DNA from: Nodosilinea sp. E11 | GTDB lineage: Bacteria > Cyanobacteriota > Cyanobacteriia > Phormidesmidales > Phormidesmidaceae | Assembly: GCF_032813545.1 (NCBI RefSeq) | Contig: NZ_CP136520.1 | Location: 2,288,001-2,352,000 of the forward strand | Length of the DNA: 64,000 nt | Direction: 5' to 3' | Part shown: piece by piece, positions 55,555 through 64,000 of the stretch | Layout of the letters: each line of letters begins with the position of its first letter | Numbering within the stretch: position 1 is the stretch's first letter | Translations under genes and position numbers: made by a program | Notes under the pieces: model-generated | Told to the model about the DNA's origin: nothing | Databases searched by the model: none | The model's input: only the letters and a program-made list of their open reading frames with translations

Positions 55555-57801
55555 ATGCCCTTGCCGCTGATTTTGCCTGCTGTGCCCCCCGCCCCAGTGC
55601 TGGCCGAAGTTGCGCTGGTGTCGACGGCAGCCCAGGCGCGTCGGCTCGAGCTACCCAATGCCGCCCTCGCCTCTACGGATCCTATCACCGCCACCCCGAT
55701 AGACCTAACCGGGGCTGAGCTACTGTTCCCCTTAGCCCAGAACACCGCACCCGAATCTGAGCCGTTCCGCCCAGCCCTAGAAATAGCTCCAGCACTAGGC
55801 CCAGAAACCAGCCCAGAAACCAGCCCAGAAACCAGCCCAGCACCGCCCGCCTCTGCCCCCCTAGCCCCTGAACCTGACCCCGTAGACCTTAGCCCTGAGG
55901 CTGATGCTCCTGGGGACGAGGAGGCCGCTCCGCTCCCCGAGCCCGCCGACTCACCCCTGGGGGACGCTAATACCATTCGTCTGCAAGCCGATCGCCAGAC
56001 CTTCGAACCCATTCGGCAGATCGTCACCGCCGCAGGCGATGTGCTCATTCAGTTTGGTACGGGTCAGATAGCCGCCGATCGCCTCTGGGTAAATCTGGTC
56101 AACCGCCATGTGCAGGCCGACGGCAACGTTCTCTTCAACCGCAACAATCAAATTCTGGAAGGATCTGCGGCCACCTACAACCTGCTGCAAGGTTCAGGGG
56201 TGATGGAGAATGGGCGAGGCGAGCTACAGATTACAACCCTCGCCGACGATTTCTCCGATCCCTTTTCTGGCCCAGCCCAGGGCGATGGCCGCCCCCTCGA
56301 CTACCGACAGCAAAATCAGGGCACCATTTCTCAAGTCACCAGCACTGGCCGAGTGGCGGTGGCGACTAGCGACCCAGTCAGCCTCCTTGAAGGCCAAACC
56401 AACGATGTGCGACGGCTGCGGTTTGAGAGCGATCGCCTCTATTTTGATGCCGAGGGCTGGTATGCCGATGAAATCAGGGTGACCAACGACCCGTTTTCGC
56501 CGCCAGAACTAGAGTTCAGGGCCAGTAATGTACGGCTCACCCCAATCAATGAGGTCAATGACGAACTGGTCTTCTCAGATCCTCGTCTAGTGTTCAACCA
56601 GGGATTGACTATTCCTATCCTCAGACGACGCTACGTGCTCACCCGAGGGCAGTTGCCGGCAGAGGCGCTCAACCCGCTACCCACGGGCATTGGCATTGAT
56701 GGCCGCGATCGCGACGGACTGTTTGTCGAAGCCGAATTTCCACTGCCGGTGGCCGGGCCGTTTAATATCTCGGTGGCACCGCAGTTTTTGGTGTCACGCT
56801 GGCTGGGCAGCTCAAACTATAACCTGGCCGACCCAGCCAACCTTGGCATTGCGGTCAGGGTTGATGGTCCCCTGGGGCCACGCACCTCGGCCACCGGCAA
56901 CGTGAGCTTGGCTGGCCTCGACCTCATTAACTTTAGAGATCGCCTGCGGGGCAGCTTTCGGGGGCAGCACCTACTGGGCAACCACCGTCTAAATTTGGAG
57001 TACAGCTACCGCGATCGCCTATTTAACGGCTCTCTGGGCTTTCAGGACGTACAAAACAGCCTGGGTATGTTGCTCGAATCGCCCAACATCACCCTGGGCA
57101 ACAGCGGCATTAACCTCACTTACCAAGTCTCAGGGCAGTATGTCACCGCCAACACCGATCGCCCTAACTTGCTCGGTCCTGGGGTTGGTGTAGGGCTCAC
57201 CGATCTATTTCGGGTACAGGGAGCTGCCGATTTAAGCCGAGGCTTTTTACTCTGGCAAGGCCAACCGCTGCCGGCGACTCAAACCGAAGGGCTACGCTAC
57301 TCCGATCGGCCACTGGTGCCTAATCTCCAACTCGGAGTGGGCGTGCGCAGCGTCGTCACGTACTACAGCAGCGACGATCTGCAAGAGTCGCTCGAAGGCA
57401 GAATATCGCTATCGGGGCAGCTTGGTCGCCTGCAGCGCAACACCTTCGACTACACCCGATTCAATATTGGCTTTAGCCGCAACATTATTGGCGGCGACAC
57501 GTCCCCCTTTCTATTCGACAGAACTGTTGACCAAATGGTTTTATCGGGAGGTATTGTTCAGCAGATCTATGGGCCATTTCTGGCGGGCTTTCAAACCGCC
57601 ATTAACCTTGACAGCGGCCGTGTCATCGACACCAACTTAATCTTTGAATACCGCCGTCGTGCCTACGGGCTGCTGGTCAGTTACAGCCCGAACCAAGACA
57701 CCGGCTTTGTCGGGTTTCGCATTAGCACCTTCGACTGGGTAGGGCGTACGGCTCCCTTCGATGCTGACCCCACTACCCCCAGCGAGGTGGTGGTGCAGTA
57801 G
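55555..57801 (+). CDS. LptD-like outer-membrane protein (DUF3769)
   Basis: 748 residues. A short leader (MPLPLILPAVPPAPVLAEVA) precedes a Pro/Glu/Ala-rich spacer with PETS repeats. Next come an OstA/LptA-like beta-jellyroll region (IRLQADRQTFEPIRQIVTAAGDV ... ADRLWVNL ... GNVLFNRNNQILEGSA), and then a ~450-residue C-terminal region of amphipathic beta strands ending in VGFRISTFDW. This is the cyanobacterial DUF3769 form of LptD, thought to insert lipopolysaccharide into the outer membrane. In-frame stops lie just upstream of ATG 55555. Confidence 0.8.
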   Translation: MPLPLILPAVPPAPVLAEVALVSTAAQARRLELPNAALASTDPITATPIDLTGAELLFPLAQNTAPESEPFRPALEIAPALGPETSPETSPETSPAPPASAPLAPEPDPVDLSPEADAPGDEEAAPLPEPADSPLGDANTIRLQADRQTFEPIRQIVTAAGDVLIQFGTGQIAADRLWVNLVNRHVQADGNVLFNRNNQILEGSAATYNLLQGSGVMENGRGELQITTLADDFSDPFSGPAQGDGRPLDYRQQNQGTISQVTSTGRVAVATSDPVSLLEGQTNDVRRLRFESDRLYFDAEGWYADEIRVTNDPFSPPELEFRASNVRLTPINEVNDELVFSDPRLVFNQGLTIPILRRRYVLTRGQLPAEALNPLPTGIGIDGRDRDGLFVEAEFPLPVAGPFNISVAPQFLVSRWLGSSNYNLADPANLGIAVRVDGPLGPRTSATGNVSLAGLDLINFRDRLRGSFRGQHLLGNHRLNLEYSYRDRLFNGSLGFQDVQNSLGMLLESPNITLGNSGINLTYQVSGQYVTANTDRPNLLGPGVGVGLTDLFRVQGAADLSRGFLLWQGQPLPATQTEGLRYSDRPLVPNLQLGVGVRSVVTYYSSDDLQESLEGRISLSGQLGRLQRNTFDYTRFNIGFSRNIIGGDTSPFLFDRTVDQMVLSGGIVQQIYGPFLAGFQTAINLDSGRVIDTNLIFEYRRRAYGLLVSYSPNQDTGFVGFRISTFDWVGRTAPFDADPTTPSEVVVQ

Positions 57802-57934
57802 GCCATGCTAGATTGGTCACCCAACGGTAATCAACCTTACGGTGATGGCCTCTGGACTGGCTTAAGATTAAGCTAAAAACAGCGCGATCGCTCTAAAACC
57901 ATGGCCGATGTGGGTTAACCCTAGGCAATTCAAA

Positions 57935-58624
57935 ATGACGCACCCCATCAAGTCCAACGATATTGAGCCCGTGTATCAGCTCCTAGAGGGCTATAGCTTT
58001 GATGTCGAAGCCTATCCGCTTCAGGCGGTGATCGCAGGATGGCTAGAGGAGTACGGCTCAGTTTGGGTCAGCCATGCCATCACCGAAGCCCTCTACCAGG
58101 GGCGTTACAAAATTGTCTCTGTAGATCACATTCTCCAGCTATGGCAGCGGCGGGGACAACCCATTCGCCACTTCAATCGCGAATTTGAGTCTATTATCTT
58201 GGGTCAAACTCTATTCTGCACCCCTGGCTATGGCGACACGGTAACGCCGCCCTCTCCCACCAAAGCTTCACCGGCGGCCCAACGCGTTGTCGATTACCCC
58301 TCATCCGAAGCCGACCCAGCCCCCTCAGCAGATTCTGGGCCTTGGCCCTTTCAACCCGCTACTGAGCCGGAAGAAAAAGCAAAAACCGTCTTACCAGGAT
58401 GGTCTGCCCCCTTTGATCTAACTCCCTCAGCCCCTAGCCCATCTTCGACCAACCCAGACCCCACCCCACCCTATCCAGAAATTTCTAACTCTCGTCCCCT
58501 CGCATCGACGCCTACGCCCGACTGGCCCCAGGCCGACGAAATTCAGCCCTTTGTGCCACAGCAAGATAGCTCAGACCTGCACCAGCGGCTGCAAGCCGTA
58601 GTCAAAGGGGGTATGCGAGAGTAG
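57935..58624 (+). CDS. Conserved cyanobacterial protein with Pro-rich linker
   Basis: 229 residues from ATG 57935. The first 95 (IEPVYQLLEGYSFDVEAYPL ... VDHILQLWQRRGQPIRHFNRE) are helical and well ordered; from about 105 on it is Pro/Ser-rich and probably disordered, ending in a short helix (LHQRLQAVVKGGM). I believe the N-terminal part recurs in other cyanobacteria but cannot name a function. No transmembrane helix. Confidence 0.55.
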   Translation: MTHPIKSNDIEPVYQLLEGYSFDVEAYPLQAVIAGWLEEYGSVWVSHAITEALYQGRYKIVSVDHILQLWQRRGQPIRHFNREFESIILGQTLFCTPGYGDTVTPPSPTKASPAAQRVVDYPSSEADPAPSADSGPWPFQPATEPEEKAKTVLPGWSAPFDLTPSAPSPSSTNPDPTPPYPEISNSRPLASTPTPDWPQADEIQPFVPQQDSSDLHQRLQAVVKGGMRE

Positions 58625-58682
58625 CCGTGGTGATTGGTCTCCCTCTAGCGTATACTGGCCATAGTACATACGGCCTATAGCC

Positions 58683-59159
58683 ATGGTTCACTATACCCTG
58701 CCCCAAAGTCCCGATGTGGTGCTGACAGCACCGGGCAAAGACTCGCGCAAAGCCCGTGAGAAAGCGCTTGACCAGCTAATGACCATGCTGGACGAAGGGG
58801 AGTTGCCAACCTCTTTGGCCGATGGTTTTAGTGCTGAGCAACTGGTAGAAGTTTATCCCCCCACCTCCTCGGTAGCCGTGCAGCAGCAAGAAGATTCTGT
58901 CGTTGAAGCCATCCAAGTACTCAATCAGTTAGCGACTCTCAAGGTCAAGGTGCAGACGTCCCGCGAGGAAGCGCTCCAGGTGCGACAGCTAGTTGATCTG
59001 CTCTTTACCGATGATCCCATGACCGACGATCAGCTCACGGAGCTGAAGGATGGGTTCAAAGTCTTGAAATCTTTTGCTCAAAGCAATTTGCGCTTCAAAG
59101 ACGCCCGCGCCCAGGCCGAAGCCGCACGCCAGGTCTTAGACGAGGCCTTAAGCAGCTAG
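58683..59159 (+). CDS. Hypothetical cyanobacterial protein, 158 aa
   Basis: Mostly helical, soluble and acidic (ARKAREKALDQLMTMLDEGE-like N-terminus: KDSRKAREKALDQLMTML). A long helix pair (IQVLNQLATLKVKVQTS; FKVLKSFAQSNLRFKDARAQ) could form a coiled-coil dimer. No known domain recognised. Spaced about 58 bp from the previous gene and possibly in one transcript with it. Confidence 0.5.
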   Translation: MVHYTLPQSPDVVLTAPGKDSRKAREKALDQLMTMLDEGELPTSLADGFSAEQLVEVYPPTSSVAVQQQEDSVVEAIQVLNQLATLKVKVQTSREEALQVRQLVDLLFTDDPMTDDQLTELKDGFKVLKSFAQSNLRFKDARAQAEAARQVLDEALSS

Positions 59160-59323
59160 GGGATCATGAGCCTGACGGCCACACTGTGTCCTGTGGCTGG
59201 CGGAGGTTGAAGTTCCATATCCTACAGGGAGCAGCCAGTTTCTAGCACCTCAATTTCCCTGCATAGATCCCCTTGGTGGAGATAAGATAGGGACTGGCCA
59301 ATTTTGCCTCGGGGGCTAGGTCT

Positions 59324-61114
59324 ATGGCGCTACTTCAAAATTTACCCCAGGTGCCTGATACCCTGCGGGGACGAACGGTAGGGCGCAGCTTTCAGGCTGT
59401 GTTTTTGCTGGCGTTGGTATCGGTGCTGCTGCCCGCCGCCTTTGGGTTGCGGCTGTTTCAGCTCCAGGTCGTAAATGGCGATCGCAACCGCCAGCTAGCC
59501 GATACGAACCGCATTCGCCTCGTGCCCAAGCGCCCCGCTCGGGGCACAATTTTTGATCGCAACGGAGAAATTCTCGCCGGTAGCCGCCTATCGCACACGG
59601 TGTCTATTTGGCCCATTGCGCTGCCCCGCTCAGAGTGGCCAACGGTAATCAATCGGCTGTCGGAGGTGCTCAACATGCCCCCCGACGAAATTCAATCGCG
59701 CCTAGAGCAGGCGGGCTACGAGTCGATCGAGTCAATTTCCATTGCGCGGGGCATTAGCCCAGCCCAGGCCACCGCCCTAGCCGAGTACACCAACGAGCTG
59801 CCGGGGGTGCGCCTAGAAGCCGAGGCGGTGCGCAACTATCCCAACGGCGATCTGGCGGCCCACATCATTGGCTATACTGGCGAACTCACCGACGAGCAGT
59901 TGGCGGCTCGCCGGGAGCAGGGCTATCGCATGGGCGATGTAGTGGGCCAAATGGGGGCTGAGTCAGCCTTTGAAAGCACCCTCCACGGCGTTTGGGGGGG
60001 GCAACAGGTGGAGGTAGACAGCTCCGGTCGCATCATTAGCATCTTGGGCGATAAACCCGCCGTCGCCGGGCAAGACGTTCAGCTCACCATCGACATCGAA
60101 CTTCAGCGGGCAGCAGAGGCCGCCTTGGGCGATCGCAAGGGCGCGATCGTCGCTATGGATCCGCGCAATGGCGCTATTCTGGCGATGGCTAGCTGGCCCA
60201 CCTACGACCCCAATATTTTTACCGCCCGCATCAGCGAGGCCCAGTGGCAACAGCTACAGGGAATCGACAAGCCGTTTCTAAACCGAGCGATGCAGGCCTT
60301 TCCGCCCGCCAGCACCTTTAAAGTTGTCACCACAGCGGCAGCCATTGAGTCGGGCCAGTACTCACCGAATACGGTGCTATCGACCTCAGCCTATATTCAG
60401 GTGGGCGGCATTCGGTTTGGCGAGTGGAACCGAGCCGGCTTTGGCCCCCTAGGGTTTACCGGAGCTCTGTCCCAGAGTGCCAATACCTTTTTCTACCAGG
60501 TGGGGATGCGCATCGGTGGTCCTACCCTGATCGAAATGACCCGTCGCTTTGGCTTTGGCCGCAAAACCGGCATTGAAATCGGTGCTGAAGAAAGCGCTGG
60601 TCTGGTACCCGACGACGCCTGGAAACGCGAAACCCTAGATACCCCCTGGGTACCCGGAGATACCATTAATATGTCCATCGGCCAGGGGTTTATGAGGGCG
60701 ACACCGCTACAGGTAGCGAGTATGTTTGCGGTCGTGGCCAACGACGGCTACCGGGTCACGCCACACTTGCTGAAAGACAATGAAGAGCACCGCAACTGGA
60801 AAGAATCGATAGAACTGAGCGATGCCACCCTTGACGTGTTGCGTCGGGGGCTGCGTCAGGCGGTGGCCAGCGGCACTGCTCGGGCGCTAAACGTAGCTTA
60901 CCTTCCTCCCGTGGCGGGCAAAACCGGTACCGCCGAGGCACCGCCAGGGCCATCTCACGCTTGGTTTGGAGGCTACGCCCCGCTAGACAACCCCGAAATC
61001 GTGGTCGTGAGCTTCGCTGAAAACAGCGGTGGCGGCGGCGGTGGGACAGCCGCTCCGATGGCGCTCAAGGTGCTAGAAACCTACTTTGGCCACGAGCAAG
61101 AGACGGCTGAATAG
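59324..61114 (+). CDS. mrdA: Penicillin-binding protein 2
   Basis: 596 residues. One N-terminal transmembrane helix (about 26-46), a PBP dimer domain and the transpeptidase. Active-site motifs: SxxK in PPASTFKV (Ser about 328), SxN in SQSANTFF and KTG in GKTGTAE. PBP2 crosslinks peptidoglycan during elongation. Gly-rich segment GGGGGGTAAP near the C-terminus is usual. rodA is not adjacent; ATG 59324 is used. Confidence 0.93.
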   Translation: MALLQNLPQVPDTLRGRTVGRSFQAVFLLALVSVLLPAAFGLRLFQLQVVNGDRNRQLADTNRIRLVPKRPARGTIFDRNGEILAGSRLSHTVSIWPIALPRSEWPTVINRLSEVLNMPPDEIQSRLEQAGYESIESISIARGISPAQATALAEYTNELPGVRLEAEAVRNYPNGDLAAHIIGYTGELTDEQLAARREQGYRMGDVVGQMGAESAFESTLHGVWGGQQVEVDSSGRIISILGDKPAVAGQDVQLTIDIELQRAAEAALGDRKGAIVAMDPRNGAILAMASWPTYDPNIFTARISEAQWQQLQGIDKPFLNRAMQAFPPASTFKVVTTAAAIESGQYSPNTVLSTSAYIQVGGIRFGEWNRAGFGPLGFTGALSQSANTFFYQVGMRIGGPTLIEMTRRFGFGRKTGIEIGAEESAGLVPDDAWKRETLDTPWVPGDTINMSIGQGFMRATPLQVASMFAVVANDGYRVTPHLLKDNEEHRNWKESIELSDATLDVLRRGLRQAVASGTARALNVAYLPPVAGKTGTAEAPPGPSHAWFGGYAPLDNPEIVVVSFAENSGGGGGGTAAPMALKVLETYFGHEQETAE

Positions 61115-61119
61115 CCCAG

Positions 61120-61473
61120 CTAGGTGCGAGTAGACAGACTAAAGTCGCGAAAGTGCTTGGCCTGAGCCTCAATGCGGCAGGCGAGGCGATCGCACACCAT
61201 ACTGCACAGATCAAAGATGAGTTCGTCGGCCACGCTATAGTAAGCCGAGGTGCCTTCGGTACGGCGGCTGAGAATGCCCGCTTGCAGCATCACCTTTAAG
61301 TGTTTAGACACATTGGCCTGGCTGGTTTGGGTTGCGTCAACCAGCTCTTGCACACATTTTTCTTCCTCCCGCAGCAGGTTGAGCAGCCGCAGCCGCATCG
61401 GTTCGCTTAAAACACTGAAATATTCGGCCACTTGCTGCACGACTTCAACTGAAACCGGTTCAACAGGATCCAT
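61120..61473 (-). CDS. ArsR-family regulator
   Basis: 117 residues from ATG 61471-61473. Winged helix with SEPMRLRLLNLLREEEKCVQEL and TSQANVSKHLKVMLQAG. Cys in EEKC (about 44) and two more in DLCSMVC near the C-terminus. These resemble the Cys pair of persulfide- or thiol-sensing BigR/SqrR-type repressors rather than a metal site, but this is a guess. Its stop is six bases from the mrdA stop, so it is convergent. No effector gene is adjacent. Confidence 0.8.
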   Translation of the reverse strand: MDPVEPVSVEVVQQVAEYFSVLSEPMRLRLLNLLREEEKCVQELVDATQTSQANVSKHLKVMLQAGILSRRTEGTSAYYSVADELIFDLCSMVCDRLACRIEAQAKHFRDFSLSTRT

Positions 61474-61704
61474 TATGGTTCGTAGGTAGGCTCGGTGTGC
61501 GGGAAGATTCCCCAGCAATTTTAACAACTATTTTATTTTTGCAGTGATTGATAACAATGCAGTCATCAAATCTGGTCAATTATTTTGGTCTGATCCCCAT
61601 AGCGTTTTGTGCCAAACGAGAGAATGAGATTTGGGGTAGCCCTTGGGTCAGGGTCCATGCCGTGAGATTCTTAAAGATAGCGCTTACCACCTTTGAGGAT
61701 TGCC

Positions 61705-62898
61705 GTGAAAGCCATCACCCTACTTGGATCAACCGGGTCTATCGGAACTCAAACCCTAGACATTGTGGAGCACCACCCCGACCAGTTTCGCCTAGTGGGC
61801 ATTGCGGCAGGCAATAATGTGGCGCTGTTGGCCCAGCAGGTGCGCCAGTTTAAGCCCGAAATTGTCGCGATCTGTAACCCCGATAAGCTGGGCGAACTGC
61901 GCGAGGCTTTGGCTGGTATGGATCCTATGCCACAGCTTTTAGCGGGCGACGACGGCATTGTAGAAGTAGCCCGCTACGGCGACGCTGAAGCCGTGGTGAC
62001 GGGCATTGTCGGCTGCGCCGGGCTGTTGCCGACTTTGGCGGCGATCGAGGCGGGCAAAGACATTGCCTTGGCCAATAAAGAAACTCTAATTGCCGGTGGC
62101 CCCGCCGTGCTGCCCTTAGTCGAAAAGCACGGCGTCAAGCTGTTGCCCGCCGACTCTGAGCACTCGGCCATTTTTCAGTGCCTTCAGGGGGTGCCCGCCG
62201 ATGGTCTGCGGCGGATTCTGCTTACTGCCTCGGGTGGGGCCTTTCGCGACTGGCCGGTAGAAAAGCTGGCTCAGGTGACTGTGGCCGATGCCCTGAAGCA
62301 TCCCAACTGGTCGATGGGCCGCAAGATTACGGTTGACTCGGCCACGCTGATGAACAAGGGCTTAGAGGTGATCGAGGCCCACTACCTGTTTGGCGTTGAC
62401 TACGACCAGATCGATATCGTCATCCATCCCCAGAGCATTATTCACTCATTAATTGAGCTGCAAGACACCTCGGTGCTGGCCCAGCTGGGCTGGCCCGACA
62501 TGCGCCTGCCCCTGCTCTATGCCCTCTCCTGGCCCGATCGCATCTATACCGACTGGGAGCCGCTGGACCTGGTGAAGGCGGGCGATCTCACCTTCCGCGA
62601 GCCTGACCACGCCAAGTACCCCTGTATGGATCTGGCCTACGCCGCTGGGCGGGCAGGCGGCACCATGACGGCGGTGCTCAATGCCGCCAACGAGCAGGCG
62701 GTGGCGCTATTCTTAGACGAGAAGATCCACTTTTTGGAGATTCCTAAGGTGATCGAGGGCGTGTGCGATCGCCACCGCTCCCACAACGTGGCTCAGCCGG
62801 TGCTGGCCGACATTCTTGCCGCCGACCAGTGGGCTAGGGCCGAGGCCACCAGCGTCAGCGAAGCGCTCACCTCAGCCACCGTTGTCTCTATGGGATAG
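61705..62898 (+). CDS. dxr: 1-deoxy-D-xylulose 5-phosphate reductoisomerase
   Basis: 397 residues from GTG 61705, with AGGA five bases upstream; TTG 61693 is less likely. The NADPH motif [13 protein letters not shown] starts the protein. The catalytic region has [41 protein letters not shown] and the flexible loop HPQSIIHS. It catalyses the committed MEP-pathway step from DXP to MEP, feeding isoprenoid, carotenoid and chlorophyll tail synthesis. The next gene follows at nine bases and is probably in one operon. Confidence 0.97.
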   Translation: MKAITLLGSTGSIGTQTLDIVEHHPDQFRLVGIAAGNNVALLAQQVRQFKPEIVAICNPDKLGELREALAGMDPMPQLLAGDDGIVEVARYGDAEAVVTGIVGCAGLLPTLAAIEAGKDIALANKETLIAGGPAVLPLVEKHGVKLLPADSEHSAIFQCLQGVPADGLRRILLTASGGAFRDWPVEKLAQVTVADALKHPNWSMGRKITVDSATLMNKGLEVIEAHYLFGVDYDQIDIVIHPQSIIHSLIELQDTSVLAQLGWPDMRLPLLYALSWPDRIYTDWEPLDLVKAGDLTFREPDHAKYPCMDLAYAAGRAGGTMTAVLNAANEQAVALFLDEKIHFLEIPKVIEGVCDRHRSHNVAQPVLADILAADQWARAEATSVSEALTSATVVSMG

Positions 62899-62907
62899 GA
62901 GGATGCC

Positions 62908-63108
62908 GTGGAACTCGTGATTGTACTGGGGGCGATCGTCGTGGCGATCGTGGTGTTTGGCTGGGTGTTTAAGCTGATTAAAAACACCATCCAAACCGTG
63001 CTGCTGGTGGCCTTTTTGCTGCTGGTGCTTTACTTTCTCTTCGGCATTGGCCCCGGCGTCATTTGGGAGCAGATTCAAACCTGGCTGGGCGGTGGGCAGA
63101 ATCGGTAG
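62908..63108 (+). CDS. Small membrane protein, 66 aa
   Basis: GTG start at 62908 with GGAGG just upstream. Two hydrophobic helices (LVIVLGAIVVAIVVFGWVF and TVLLVAFLLLVLYFLFGI) separated by a KLIKNTIQ linker, ending in GGGQNR. Similar tiny proteins follow dxr-like genes in some cyanobacteria, I believe; no function known. Confidence 0.7.
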   Translation: MELVIVLGAIVVAIVVFGWVFKLIKNTIQTVLLVAFLLLVLYFLFGIGPGVIWEQIQTWLGGGQNR

Positions 63109-63111
63109 TCG

Positions 63112-63222
63112 TACCAACTTCGAGTTCCGTACCCCTGATTGCCAACCGGCTAACCCGTAGGGACGCACGGCGCGCACCCTCCAGAATCGGGGGTAGCCAG
63201 GCAGAATTTGGTATCAGAGCCA
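63112..63222 (-). repeat. Dispersed palindromic repeat, copy 4
   Basis: Contains CCCGTAGGGACGCACGGCGC, GAATCGGGGGTAGCCAGGC and AGAATTTGGTATCAGAG. Less well conserved in the centre than copies 2 and 3. It lies between the small membrane gene and the convergent purU. Confidence 0.6.
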
Positions 63223-63224
63223 GC

Positions 63225-64000
63225 CTAAGCAAACACCACGGTGCGGTTGCCGTAGACCAGGGTGCGATTTTGCAGGTGCAGCCGCACGGCGCGAGCCAGC
63301 ACAATGCGCTCCACATCTTTGCCCTTGCGAATTAGCTCCTTGACGTCGTCGCGGTGGCTGATACGCACCACATCTTGCTCAATGATCGGGCCTTCGTCGA
63401 GGTCGCTGGTGACGTAGTGAGCCGTGGCTCCAATAATTTTGACCCCCCGCTGAAAAGCCCGCTGGTAGGGGTTGGCCCCCATAAAGGCAGGCAAAAACGA
63501 GTGGTGAATATTGATCACGCGATCGTACTGATGCAAAAAGTCTGAGCTGAGCACCTGCATGTATTTGGCTAGCACCACCAGGTCAATGTTGTACTGCTTG
63601 AGCAAGGTAAGTTGGTGCTGCTCCTGCTCGGCCTTGGTGTCTTTGCTGATCGGGATGTGCTCAAAGGCGATGCCAAACTGGTCGGCAACGGGCTTCAGGT
63701 GAGGGTGGTTGCTGAGAATGAGAGGAATTTCAGCCTTAAACTCGCCCGCTTTGTGCCGCCAGAGCAAGTCGAGCAGGCAATGGTCTTGGTGGCTAACCCA
63801 GATCGACAGGCGCGGCACATCGTCAGAAAAATGCAGCTGCCAGGTGGCCCCCAGGGGTTGCGCGATCGCCCCAAAGGCTGGTCCAATGATCTCCCTGGGC
63901 AGGTTAAACCCCTCTAGCTCCCACTCCAGGCGCGACAAAAACAGCCCCGCCTCGGGGTCGCGGTGCTGGTCGGCATGGAGGATGTTGCCGCCATTGGCGT
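63225..64000 (-). CDS. purU: Formyltetrahydrofolate deformylase, N-terminus missing
   Basis: The C-terminal ~258 residues are in the window; the frame stays open past the right edge, so the ACT-domain start lies outside. The upstream end reads GGNILHADQHRDPEAGLFLS, typical of PurU. The catalytic part has LAKYMQVLSSDFL, NIHHSFLPAFMGANPYQ and GATAHYVTSDLDEGPIIEQDV. It hydrolyses 10-formyl-THF to formate and THF, balancing the one-carbon pool; formate can feed PurT. Confidence 0.95.
   Translation of the reverse strand, partial: ANGGNILHADQHRDPEAGLFLSRLEWELEGFNLPREIIGPAFGAIAQPLGATWQLHFSDDVPRLSIWVSHQDHCLLDLLWRHKAGEFKAEIPLILSNHPHLKPVADQFGIAFEHIPISKDTKAEQEQHQLTLLKQYNIDLVVLAKYMQVLSSDFLHQYDRVINIHHSFLPAFMGANPYQRAFQRGVKIIGATAHYVTSDLDEGPIIEQDVVRISHRDDVKELIRKGKDVERIVLARAVRLHLQNRTLVYGNRTVVFA

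Noticed and set aside
55518..55718. Signal-peptide-like frame (AGFVFVLVMPAHALAADF) before the LptD-like gene, suggesting a frameshift
   Set aside because: The ATG at 55555 gives its own short Pro-rich leader like other DUF3769 proteins, and the other frame overlaps the psbI terminator. No frameshift is needed.
1..64000. CRISPR arrays, rRNA operons, prophage genes or integrases
   Set aside because: No regularly spaced direct repeats with unique spacers, no rRNA sequence, and no phage structural or integrase gene was seen.

Overview
The window is a high-GC, gene-dense stretch of a cyanobacterial chromosome. Evidence is the frequent GCGATCGC (HIP1) octamers, the photosystem II gene psbI, the carbon-fixation regulator rbcR, a ferrochelatase with a C-terminal chlorophyll-binding tail, a Tic22 protein, a CCB2-like cytochrome b6f assembly factor, a bacterial metallothionein/SmtB pair and several cyanobacterial signalling proteins. 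A small exported protein ending in an RGTGRR motif (PatX-like) points to a filamentous, HetR-containing lineage, perhaps Leptolyngbya- or Nodosilinea-like; the species cannot be told from this window.

Layout. 1-10.8 kb: end of a GAF-domain gene, a tiny exported protein, a DCC/DUF393 protein, a kinase-like TPR protein that looks like a pseudokinase, the PatX-like peptide, an HpxO-type flavin monooxygenase, a YHS lipoprotein with hexapeptide repeats, mutS and a small conserved protein behind an RBS-masking hairpin. 10.9-16.6 kb: an accessory island with an AT-rich single-chain restriction-modification protein, a VapBC-like toxin-antitoxin pair, an orphan Nif11-type peptide, gene relics and a set of dispersed repeats. 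16.6-33 kb: an intact Ser/Thr kinase, a transketolase/phosphoketolase-like enzyme, Tic22, tRNA-Pro, DUF4332, a GNAT, a tandem ACT-like protein, an alpha/beta hydrolase, a Crp-family regulator, rbcR, a 2Fe-2S protein, hrcA, DUF4126 and hemH. 33-39 kb: a signalling cluster of a six-domain response regulator, a large histidine kinase and a translationally coupled receiver. 39-49.4 kb: an IF-3-like gene that appears to start at AUU, an RlmL-type methyltransferase, a CCB2-like protein, smtA/smtB with two operators, proA-tyrA, another histidine kinase, a ribbon-helix-helix protein and lepA. 49.4-50.4 kb: a decayed RAYT transposase between REP-like repeats. 50.4-64 kb: a GH38 alpha-mannosidase, a hypothetical, psbI, a DUF3769/LptD-like outer-membrane protein, two hypotheticals, PBP2 (mrdA), an ArsR regulator, dxr with a small membrane protein, and purU running off the end.

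Linked functions. The smtA/smtB pair forms a divergent metal-responsive unit with recognisable SmtB boxes. The 33-39 kb cluster looks like a phosphorelay whose scaffold has lost several catalytic residues. proA and tyrA, and dxr with its membrane partner, are spaced like operons. A family of about 90-bp palindromic repeats occurs at four places between genes. Most of the window is ordinary core genome. The best candidates for follow-up are the PatX-like peptide, the pseudokinase, the AUU-start IF-3 paralog, the hybrid ThDP enzyme and the 11-16 kb island.
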